A stretch of 64,000 bases of DNA from Methylocystis parvus OBBP (GTDB lineage Bacteria > Pseudomonadota > Alphaproteobacteria > Rhizobiales > Beijerinckiaceae), in contig NZ_CP092968.1 of the NCBI RefSeq assembly GCF_027571405.1, positions 4,012,008 through 4,076,007 of the forward strand, read 5' to 3'. The notes under the pieces were generated by a model. The model did not search any database, was not told where the DNA came from, and was given only the letters and a program-made list of their open reading frames with translations. The translations under genes were made by a program, and so were the position numbers. This document shows, piece after piece, positions 57,525-64,000 of this stretch (position 1 is the first letter of the stretch; each line of letters opens with the position of its first letter).

Positions 57525-57567
57525 GATTGCGGGGGATTTCCCCACCCGACGCTGCTTCGCAGCGCCA

Positions 57568-57588
57568 CCCTCCCCGTAAAGGGGAGGG
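57568..57588. terminator. Hairpin after the alcohol dehydrogenase gene
   Basis: CCCTCCCC and GGGGAGGG pair around GTAAA, preceded by a second small hairpin (GCTGC-TTC-GCAGC). It is of the same kind as the CCCTCTCCCC elements at 47 and 49 kb. Confidence 0.5.
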
Positions 57589-57638
57589 ATTGCTCGCGAT
57601 CGACGTTTCTTGCTTGAAACGAAGGACTGCGGATATCG

Positions 57639-57827
57639 TCACCCGATCAGCTTATGGATAATCCACCCGATCAGCAGCGCAATCAGCGTTGTGGAAAGCG
57701 CCATGCCGGCCCAGACCGACAGGCCGGTGACCGCGCCGCCTTCCTTGAAGGTGTTGCGCAGGCTGGCGTTGAGGGTGATCCACGGAGCCACAAGCCCGGC
57801 GATGATCGCATACCAGTGCCAGTCCAT
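57639..57827 (-). CDS. Small membrane protein downstream of recF
   Basis: The 62-residue protein has two hydrophobic helices (WYAIIAGLVAPWITLNASL and ALSTTLIALLIGWIIHKLI). The ATG at 57827 follows the recF stop by 3 bases (TGAGTGATG), so it is probably cotranslated with recF. Function unknown. Confidence 0.7.
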   Translation of the reverse strand: MDWHWYAIIAGLVAPWITLNASLRNTFKEGGAVTGLSVWAGMALSTTLIALLIGWIIHKLIG

Positions 57828-57830
57828 CAC

Positions 57831-58952
57831 TCACCCCCGTCTCTCGATCCGCCCCGGCGTCACATGCAGCATTTCCGCGCGCCCCTCCAGCGACGCGAAA
57901 AGAAACGGGTCGGCGCCCGTCATCCATATCTGCCCGCCAAGCGCTTCAAGTTCGTGAAACAGCGCCTCGCGCCGCTTCGGATCGAAATGCGCTGCGACTT
58001 CGTCGAGCAGCAATAGGGGCGCCTTTACCGTCATCTTTGCGACGAGCCGCGCATGCGCCAGCGTCAGGCCCATCAGCAGCGCCTTCTGTTCGCCGGTCGA
58101 GCAGTCGCGCGCGGCTTCGCCCTTGGGGCCATGGCGCACGGCGAGGTCGCTCGTCTGCGGGCCGGTCAGCGTGCGGCCGGCCGCCGCGTCGCGCCGCCGC
58201 GTCTGGCTGAGCGTTTCGCGAAAGCGCTCTTCCACGGCGAGGGCTGGCGCTTCGGCCAGCATGTTCTCGATCTCGCCCTCGATCGAAATGTCGGCCCAGG
58301 GAAAGACGCTTTCGCCGGCGACGATGAGCGCGGAGAGCCGCGAAACGGTCTCGCGCCGCGCCGCCGCGACGGCGACGCCGAGCGCGGCGATTTCCTGTTC
58401 GGCGGCGTCGAGCCAGCGTTTGTCGGAAACGCCCTCCTCGAGCAGGCGATTGCGATTGCGCAACGCGCGTTCGAGCTTGTTGACGCGCGCGCCGTGATCG
58501 GCGTCGACGCCAAGCGCGAGACGATCCAGAAAGCGGCGGCGTTCGCCGGCGGGGCCGTTGAACAGCCCGTCCATGGCGGGCGTCAGCCATAGAACGCGCA
58601 GATGGTCGGCGAAGGCGCGGGCGGAGGAGACGGGCGCGCGCTCGATGCGGAACTGGCGCTCGCCCTCTTGCGTCAGGCCGTGGCCGAGCTGCGTCGAGGC
58701 GCCGTCGCTCTCCAACTCTAGGGAAACGGCGAAGCCTCCGGCGCCGTCGCGACGCGCGCATTCGGCGAGTTCGGCGCGCCTGAGCCCCCGGCCCGGCGAA
58801 AAGAGCGACAGCGCCTCCAGCACATTGGTCTTGCCCGCGCCGTTCTCGCCCGAAAGCGCGACAAGCCGCGCATCGAACTCGCAGCGCGTCGACGCATAAG
58901 AACGATAGTCGGAAAGGATCAGACGCCGCACAAGCGGCGCGGGCGGGTTCAT
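57831..58952 (-). CDS. recF: DNA replication and repair protein RecF
   Basis: The 373-residue SMC-like ATPase has Walker A SGENGAGKTNVLEAL near residue 35 and YRSYASTRCEFDARL before it. GPAGERRRFLDRL, the signature STGEQKALLMGLTLAHARL and Walker B LLLLDEVAAHFD are all present. It loads RecA at gaps through RecR/RecO. ATG 58952 gives the family N-terminus, with the Shine-Dalgarno sequence weak. Usually near dnaA/dnaN; here near coaBC-dut. Confidence 0.95.
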   Translation of the reverse strand: MNPPAPLVRRLILSDYRSYASTRCEFDARLVALSGENGAGKTNVLEALSLFSPGRGLRRAELAECARRDGAGGFAVSLELESDGASTQLGHGLTQEGERQFRIERAPVSSARAFADHLRVLWLTPAMDGLFNGPAGERRRFLDRLALGVDADHGARVNKLERALRNRNRLLEEGVSDKRWLDAAEQEIAALGVAVAAARRETVSRLSALIVAGESVFPWADISIEGEIENMLAEAPALAVEERFRETLSQTRRRDAAAGRTLTGPQTSDLAVRHGPKGEAARDCSTGEQKALLMGLTLAHARLVAKMTVKAPLLLLDEVAAHFDPKRREALFHELEALGGQIWMTGADPFLFASLEGRAEMLHVTPGRIERRG

Positions 58953-58968
58953 CACAAAGTCAGATAGG

Positions 58969-59493
58969 TCATTGCGGACGCGCGACCCGGCGTCCCGACG
59001 AGAGAAAGCTGTAGCTGTGGGTGCCGACGAAGGAGGCCATCGCGGCTTCGACGACCGGATCGTCGGACCCCGCAGGCGTCGACCAGTCCACCGTGAAGCT
59101 CGCGCCGACGCCCGCTCTGACGTCATCCTGCGCGACCGCGATCTGCATCGAAGCGTAGGGCTTCAGATAGAGGGGCTCCGAGACATAGGTTTCGACGACG
59201 TCGCCGGCGCCGCTGCGATAGTCGATCCGGTCGATGGCGAGCACATTGGTTCCGGACGCGTTGTGGATCGAGAGCGTGCCCGAGAAATTCAGCCGCGTGA
59301 CGCCGCCATGGCCGATCAGAGTCGAATGCAGCGGCACGAAGGTGCGGCCTTTATTGGCGAGTTTCTGTTCCGGCGCAGAGGCCGCGGCGCCGGCGGGCAT
59401 GTTGACGGCGGAGGCCTCCTTGTCGCGCGCGCGAGCGGCAGAAGGCAGAGCGAGGAGAAGGCCGAGCGCCAGAAGGCGTGAAGTCGTCTGCAT
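58969..59493 (-). CDS. Exported DUF3124 protein
   Basis: The 174-residue protein has a signal peptide (LLALGLLLALPSAARA). The domain has VPLHSTLIGHGGVTRLNFSG and TLSIHNASGTNVLAIDRIDY. It continues with GVGASFTVDWSTPAGSDDPV and a VEAAMASF-type end. These match DUF3124, a periplasmic beta-rich family of unknown role. ATG 59493 has AAAGG upstream. Just upstream of recF on the same strand, divergent from coaBC. Confidence 0.85.
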   Translation of the reverse strand: MQTTSRLLALGLLLALPSAARARDKEASAVNMPAGAAASAPEQKLANKGRTFVPLHSTLIGHGGVTRLNFSGTLSIHNASGTNVLAIDRIDYRSGAGDVVETYVSEPLYLKPYASMQIAVAQDDVRAGVGASFTVDWSTPAGSDDPVVEAAMASFVGTHSYSFLSSGRRVARPQ

Positions 59494-59573
59494 ATCGGGG
59501 TCGCCTTTGGCGGAGAGTCGCACTCTTTTACCAAGGCGTCGCCATCATTGCGAGCGACGGCGGCCATCGGGCC

Positions 59574-60905
59574 ATGGCCGCTTTGGCCTTGCGCACAAAA
59601 TCTGTATTCTCCGCGCGCATCGAGCAGGGAGCCTTGGGCTTGTCGAGCCAAAATACAGAGCAAAGCCTTGATGGTAAGAGCATTCTGCTCATCGTCGGGG
59701 GCGGGATCGCGGCCTATAAGTCGCTCGACCTCGTGCGCCGGCTGCGCGAGAGGGGCGCGCGCGTGCGCGTCGTCATGACGGCGGCGACCAAGGAATTCGT
59801 CACTCCGCTCGCTTTTACGAGCCTGACCAGCGAGAAGGTTCATGACGACCTCTTCTCCGCGACCGACGAACAGGAGATGGGGCATATTCAATTGTCTCGC
59901 GCGGCCGATCTCGTCGTCGTCGCGCCGGCGACCGCGCATCTCCTTTCGCGCGCGGCGCACGGATTATGCGACGATCTGGCGACGACGCTCCTTCTCGCGA
60001 CCGACAAGCGCGTTCTGTTCGCGCCCGCGATGAATCTGCGCATGTGGCTGGCGCCGGCGACGCAACGCAACGTCGCGATATTGAAGCAGGACGGCGCGCT
60101 CTTCGTCGGACCGGAGGACGGGGCGATGGCGTGCGGCGAATATGGTCCCGGCCGCATGAGCGAGCCGCTCGACATCGTCGGCGCCATTGAAGACGCGTTG
60201 AAAGGCGAAACGCGGCTGCGGCTTCCCGGCGCCGCCAAGGGGCCGCTGTCGGGCCGCCATGTCGTCGTCACCTCCGGACCGACGCATGAGGCGATCGATC
60301 CCGTGCGCTACATCGCCAATCGCTCCTCCGGCAAACAAGGCCACGCAATTGCGGCGGCCGCAGTGGCGGCCGGCGCGCGCGTGACGCTGATTTCGGGGCC
60401 CGTGACGCTGCCCGATCCCGCCGGATGCGACGTGGTCCGGGTCGAAAGCGCGCGCGATATGTTCGCGGCCGTGGCGCGCGTCCTGCCGGCGGATATCTTC
60501 ATCGGCGCGGCGGCGGTCGCCGATTGGCGCGTCGAGGCGGCGGCGGACAAGATAAAGAAGCGGCAGGGCGCGGCGGCGCCGACATTCTCGCTCGTCGAGA
60601 ACCCCGATATTCTCGCGACGGTTTCGCGCGCTTCGAACCGGCCGCGCCTCGTCGTGGGTTTCGCGGCTGAAACGCGCGACGTGATCGCCCACGCCAAGGA
60701 GAAATTGTTGCGCAAGGACTGCGATCTCATCATCGCCAATGACGTGTCGGAGGCGGCGGGCGTTTTCGGCGGCGACGCAAATGAGGCGCATCTCGTCTCG
60801 CGCTCAGGCGTCGAGAGCTGGCCCCGCATGAGCAAGGAGGCGGTCGCCGCGCAACTTATCGCGCGCCTCGCCGATATCCTGGACAGGAGCGAGGCCGCCG
60901 AATGA
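59574..60905 (+). CDS. coaBC: Bifunctional phosphopantothenoylcysteine decarboxylase / phosphopantothenate-cysteine ligase
   Basis: Two steps of coenzyme A synthesis. The CoaC part (about 35-215) has [19 protein letters not shown], an active His in [22 protein letters not shown] and [10 protein letters not shown] with the Cys. The CoaB part (about 225-440) has [20 protein letters not shown] with [10 protein letters not shown] next. The start is uncertain: ATG 59574 is used; TTG 59640 with AGGGAG is an alternative nearer the conserved start. The stop overlaps dut (ATGA). Confidence 0.95.
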   Translation: MAALALRTKSVFSARIEQGALGLSSQNTEQSLDGKSILLIVGGGIAAYKSLDLVRRLRERGARVRVVMTAATKEFVTPLAFTSLTSEKVHDDLFSATDEQEMGHIQLSRAADLVVVAPATAHLLSRAAHGLCDDLATTLLLATDKRVLFAPAMNLRMWLAPATQRNVAILKQDGALFVGPEDGAMACGEYGPGRMSEPLDIVGAIEDALKGETRLRLPGAAKGPLSGRHVVVTSGPTHEAIDPVRYIANRSSGKQGHAIAAAAVAAGARVTLISGPVTLPDPAGCDVVRVESARDMFAAVARVLPADIFIGAAAVADWRVEAAADKIKKRQGAAAPTFSLVENPDILATVSRASNRPRLVVGFAAETRDVIAHAKEKLLRKDCDLIIANDVSEAAGVFGGDANEAHLVSRSGVESWPRMSKEAVAAQLIARLADILDRSEAAE

Positions 60906-61363
60906 AAATCTCCATCCGTCGCCTCACCAATGGCGAAGGCCTGCCATTGCCCAGCTACGCCAGCGACGGCGCCGCCGGTCTCGATCTTTACGCCGCGCTG
61001 CCCGCCGGGCAGAAGCTTGTCCTCGAGCCGGGCGCGCGCGATCTCATCCCGACAGGCGTGCAGATCGCGCTGCCGGCCGGCTATGAGGCGCAGTTGCGTC
61101 CGCGCTCCGGTCTCGCCGTCGAACACGGCGTCACGGTGCTGAACGCCCCCGGCACGATCGACTGCGACTATCGCGGCGAAGTGAAGGCGCTGCTCATCAA
61201 TCATGGCGGCCAGCCTTTCGAGATCACGCGCGGCATGCGAGTGGCCCAACTCGTCGTCGCGCCGGTGACGCGCGCCATATTGGTCGAGGCGGAAGAACTC
61301 GACGAAACGGCGCGAGGCGCCGGCGGGTTCGGCTCCACCGGCCTCGGAGACGCCGGCGAATGA
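60902..61363 (+). CDS. dut: dUTP diphosphatase
   Basis: The 153-residue trimeric enzyme hydrolyses dUTP to dUMP. The five motifs are visible: [49 protein letters not shown] and the C-terminal [12 protein letters not shown]-loop-like motif. It overlaps both neighbours by ATGA (coaBC before, the Rrf2 gene after). Confidence 0.97.
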   Translation: MKISIRRLTNGEGLPLPSYASDGAAGLDLYAALPAGQKLVLEPGARDLIPTGVQIALPAGYEAQLRPRSGLAVEHGVTVLNAPGTIDCDYRGEVKALLINHGGQPFEITRGMRVAQLVVAPVTRAILVEAEELDETARGAGGFGSTGLGDAGE

Positions 61364-61797
61364 AGCTGCTGCCCAAGCCCGCGAGATTTGCGCTGATGGC
61401 GGCGCTCGACGTCGCGCTGCACGCGCGGGGACGTCCTGTCTCGTCCAAGGAGCTCGCGGCGCGGCACGACCTGCCGCCGCGCCGGCTCGAAACGCTGCTC
61501 CAGGCGCTCGTGCGGGCGGGCATATTGAAAAGCGTGCGCGGCCCGGCGGGCGGCTATGAGCTGGCGCGCGAGAGGCGCCGGCTTTGCGTCGGCGAAATCG
61601 TGCGCGTCGCTCTGCGCGCCGAGGAAGACGAGGATCAATCGCCGGCGCTGCTGGTCGCGGTCCTGGAGCCGCTGATCGCCGAGACGGAGGAGGCGGCGCT
61701 TTCGAGGCTGGACGACATCACGCTCGAAGACCTCTACGCCAGCGCCATCGCCAAGGGCTTTGGCGAGAAGCAGCCTGCGAGCGATTTCGACATATGA
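61360..61797 (+). CDS. Rrf2-family transcriptional regulator
   Basis: The 145-residue winged-helix protein has [40 protein letters not shown] and [19 protein letters not shown]. Rrf2 members often bind an Fe-S cluster through three cysteines; here only one Cys is seen (RLCVGEI), so cluster binding is unlikely. Overlaps dut and ends in an ATGA overlap with a small ORF. Confidence 0.9.
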   Translation: MKLLPKPARFALMAALDVALHARGRPVSSKELAARHDLPPRRLETLLQALVRAGILKSVRGPAGGYELARERRRLCVGEIVRVALRAEEDEDQSPALLVAVLEPLIAETEEAALSRLDDITLEDLYASAIAKGFGEKQPASDFDI

Positions 61798-61919
61798 GCG
61801 CGCCGCGAAAAAGATGGGGCGGTTTTTTCGCCGAGCTCTTTAACCCGTTCGAAGAGGCGCCGCGGCCGGCGCAGGGAGGTCCAGATGAGTTACGAGACGA
61901 TCGAAGTCGAAACCCATGA
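61794..61919 (+). CDS. Possible small protein overlapping the hydratase start
   Basis: The ATG overlaps the Rrf2 stop (ATGA). It encodes 41 residues starting [20 protein letters not shown], with the last third read across the enoyl-CoA hydratase start in another frame. The first half is natural-looking; expression is possible by coupling but unproven. Confidence 0.35.
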   Translation: MSAPRKRWGGFFAELFNPFEEAPRPAQGGPDELRDDRSRNP

Positions 61920-62658
61920 CCGCGTCGGCCTCATCCGGCTCAATCGTCCGCAGGCCCTTAACGCCCTCAACGCGCTTCTCATCAGCGAAGTCGACTGCGC
62001 CCTGACGGGCTTCGAAAAGGATGACGGCATTGGCTGCGTCGTCGTCACCGGCTCGGAAAAGGCCTTCGCCGCTGGGGCCGACATCAAGGAAATGAAGGAC
62101 AAGAGCTTTTCGGAAGCCTTTCTCGGCGATTTTATCGGGCGCTGGGATACGGTGGCGCGGGTCCGCAAGCCGATCGTCGCCGCCGTGGCGGGCTTCGCGC
62201 TGGGCGGCGGCTGTGAACTCGCCATGATGTGCGACTTCATCATCGCGGCCGATACGGCCCAGTTCGGCCAGCCCGAGATCAAGATCGGGGTGATCCCCGG
62301 AGCGGGCGGCACCCAACGGCTCACGAGGGCGGTCGGCAAAGCCAAAGCCATGGATCTCGTTTTGACCGGCCGGATGATGGGCGCGGAGGAGGCCGAGCGG
62401 GCCGGGCTCGTCGCGAGGGTCGTGCCCGCGGCCGACCTTGTGGCCGAAGCGCTGAAGGCGGGCGCGGCCATCGCGGCCATGTCGCTTCCGGCGGCCCTGA
62501 TGGCCAAGGAAGCGGTCAATGCGGCCTTCGAGACGACGCTGATTGAGGGCGTGCGCTATGAGCGGCGGCTTTTCTATTCGCTTTTCGCCACCGAGGACCA
62601 GAAAGAGGGCATGGCGGCCTTCGTCGAAAAGCGCAAGCCGGCTTTCCGGAACCGTTGA
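61885..62658 (+). CDS. Enoyl-CoA hydratase
   Basis: The 257-residue crotonase has both catalytic glutamates in the usual places: [18 protein letters not shown], and [20 protein letters not shown]. The oxyanion-hole motif is [11 protein letters not shown]. Hydrates 2-enoyl-CoA in beta-oxidation or similar. GGAGG lies 6 bases before ATG 61885. Its position just before rpsT is common in Rhizobiales. Confidence 0.93.
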   Translation: MSYETIEVETHDRVGLIRLNRPQALNALNALLISEVDCALTGFEKDDGIGCVVVTGSEKAFAAGADIKEMKDKSFSEAFLGDFIGRWDTVARVRKPIVAAVAGFALGGGCELAMMCDFIIAADTAQFGQPEIKIGVIPGAGGTQRLTRAVGKAKAMDLVLTGRMMGAEEAERAGLVARVVPAADLVAEALKAGAAIAAMSLPAALMAKEAVNAAFETTLIEGVRYERRLFYSLFATEDQKEGMAAFVEKRKPAFRNR

Positions 62659-62791
62659 CGTGAACCGCGCCGCCGCCATTGACGAAAAGGGGGCTCGCGC
62701 TTATAAGGCCCGCGACGTGGCCGCGATTTCGCGGCCGCAACGTTTTCTGGCGGCCTTGAGTCGCTCTTACAGCTTCGAGGACAGATAGAAC

Positions 62792-63064
62792 ATGGCCAAT
62801 ACCGCTTCGGCCAAGAAAGCCGTTCGCAAGATCGAGCGCCGCACCACGGTCAACCGCGCCCGCCGCAGCCGCATGCGCACTTTCGTACGCAAGGTTGAAG
62901 AGGCTATTGCGTCGGGCGACGCGACGCTGGCGGCGGCCGCTCTGCAGAGCGCCGTGCCGGAGATGATGCGCGCCGCGCAGAAGGGCGTCATCCATAAGAA
63001 CACCGCCTCGCGCAAAGTGTCGCGCCTGAGCGCGCGCGTTAAGGCGCTGTCGGCCAAGGGCTGA
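62792..63064 (+). CDS. rpsT: 30S ribosomal protein S20
   Basis: The 90-residue basic helical protein starts [20 protein letters not shown] and has the family motif [20 protein letters not shown]. It binds 16S rRNA in the small subunit. A strong terminator follows at 63122. Confidence 0.97.
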   Translation: MANTASAKKAVRKIERRTTVNRARRSRMRTFVRKVEEAIASGDATLAAAALQSAVPEMMRAAQKGVIHKNTASRKVSRLSARVKALSAKG

Positions 63065-63121
63065 AGCAAATTTGCGTCTCTAGCGTGCAGCGTTGCTCGT
63101 TTTCGTGACACTGTGCGAAAC

Positions 63122-63152
63122 AAAAAAGCTCGGCGTTGCCGGGCTTTTTTTT
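63122..63152 (+). terminator. Rho-independent terminator after rpsT
   Basis: AAAAAAGCTCGGC pairs with GCCGGGCTTTTTT around GTT and runs into eight T. Textbook form. Confidence 0.9.
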
Positions 63153-64000
63153 GTGATTTTGTCATGCGAATTATCAGTGACGCTCCGGTGACGCGGGCGT
63201 TAAAAAATTTTTCTCGTGAAAGTTGCGCGCATTCAAACGGCTCCCGATTCAATCTCTTGTAACTAAGCCGTCAAATTGGCGGGGATCGCGCGCCACTTGA
63301 CAGTCTCGCAGGATTCTTTCCGCACGCTGACCAGCGCGTTTGCACTAAAGCTTGGGACCAGATGGTACCGGCGCTGAATCATCGATTTACGGATCGAACT
63401 GCGCGGCTAGCGCTGTTTCGGCGCCACACCCGCGGCAAAACAGCGGCCATGCGGTGATGAGGATCGTTGCGTGAAAGAGGTGGTGCGTGTAGGGTCGTTC
63501 TTGTCGGACGAAAGCGGTCGACGTCAGAAATTCAGCTGCAGGCTGAGCGCATCAAGGGAGCGACGGCATGTCGATGTCCTGCCTCGGAAAGCCAAGGCTT
63601 TTGGCGTTGTTTCGCTTTCCTTCCTGTTCGATCTGAAATTCAAGAGATCAGTTTGCAAGACAGATGAATCTGTCTTGCGTGGCGTTGGAAATCCGGAACC
63701 CGGACGGTTCCGGAAACCGGGGGTATTTGTCATGACGGGGATGCGGCCAGCCAATTTGATTGGAGTGCTGCGTATCGCGTGCGCGCCATCGGCGCGGCGT
63801 TGTTTTGATTCCGTTCCCGGTATGAGTTTCGATAGAGCGAGTTGTCAGACCGAGAGTTCGAGTTTCGTGAGCGGTCCGCCTCGTTAGAATCCTCGGTCTT
63901 CGCGCCGAACGTCGACTTCTTACTTGACGATCTCGAAGCACGCCGCCCGCGTCAGCGCGGGCGTGGCCTGTTGCTCGCTTTTTATGAAAAAAGGTCGCGA
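63153..64000. other. Non-coding stretch after rpsT with several hairpins
   Basis: About 850 bases without a supported gene. Perfect inverted repeats lie at 63656-63677 (10-bp stem), 63693-63713 (8-bp stem) and 63945-63962 (7-bp stem). ORFs here lack ribosome sites and look unnatural. In Rhizobiales dnaA often follows rpsT, so this may be its upstream region, but no clear DnaA box (TTATCCACA) was found. Confidence 0.5.

Noticed and set aside
63471..63887. 138-codon rightward ORF after rpsT
   Set aside because: It runs through the perfect hairpins, has no ribosome site and the product is unlike any family I know.
63153..64000. Chromosomal origin (oriC)
   Set aside because: No cluster of TTATCCACA-like DnaA boxes or AT-rich unwinding element could be found.
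63984..64000. ATG at 63984 as the start of the next gene
   Set aside because: No ribosome site upstream and only five codons visible.

Overview
The window looks like chromosomal DNA from a high-GC alphaproteobacterium of the Hyphomicrobiales (Rhizobiales). Support comes from a short prolyl-tRNA synthetase of the alphaproteobacterial type, an enoyl-CoA hydratase next to rpsT, the coaBC-dut order, and small rhizobial-type hypothetical proteins. A methylotroph or methanotroph of the Methylocystis/Methylosinus kind is plausible, but no C1 marker gene is present, so that is inference.

Region 1 (1-14.6 kb) is a type II secretion locus in several facing blocks. A leftward gspL-M-C/N block and a rightward gspE-F-H-I-J block are followed by a leftward prepilin peptidase, a rightward secretin gspD, and leftward gspG-K. 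A truncated FG-GAP repeat protein, possibly a secreted substrate, lies at the left edge. Region 2 (14.9-20.8 kb) holds a membrane fatty-acid desaturase, small exported proteins, a Gly/Trp-rich exported protein, a large L,D-transpeptidase and a broken-looking ORF series. Region 3 (20.8-26.6 kb) is a leftward glycosylation cluster: a GT-C-like membrane protein, a GT2, a methyltransferase, a GtrA protein and a polyprenol-phosphate-type GT2 whose start appears frameshifted. Region 4 (26.6-30.9 kb) is an accessory stretch of tiny, overlapping or decayed genes ending at tRNA-Glu. It includes a NepR-like domain fused to a helical domain.

Region 5 (31-38 kb) has housekeeping genes: an ABC-F ATPase, proS and the lipoprotein-export genes lolE-lolD. 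Region 6 (38.3-42.4 kb) is the most interesting. An RpfF-type DSF synthase with both catalytic glutamates and a membrane GGDEF-EAL protein are both leftward. A divergent crotonase-like protein lies beyond them on the other strand. Together they suggest a cis-2-enoic-acid signalling cassette tied to c-di-GMP. It is followed by a multicopper-oxidase-like protein that has lost several copper ligands.

Region 7 (44-64 kb) carries tRNA-Leu, trigger factor, clpP, a biotin-dependent carboxylase subunit, a MerR regulator fused to extra domains, an efflux adaptor/outer-membrane pair without its pump, recQ, a zinc alcohol dehydrogenase, recF, coaBC, dut, an Rrf2 regulator, an enoyl-CoA hydratase and rpsT. 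The last 0.9 kb after rpsT is non-coding as far as I can see, but contains several perfect hairpins. No rRNA, CRISPR array, transposase or integrase was seen.
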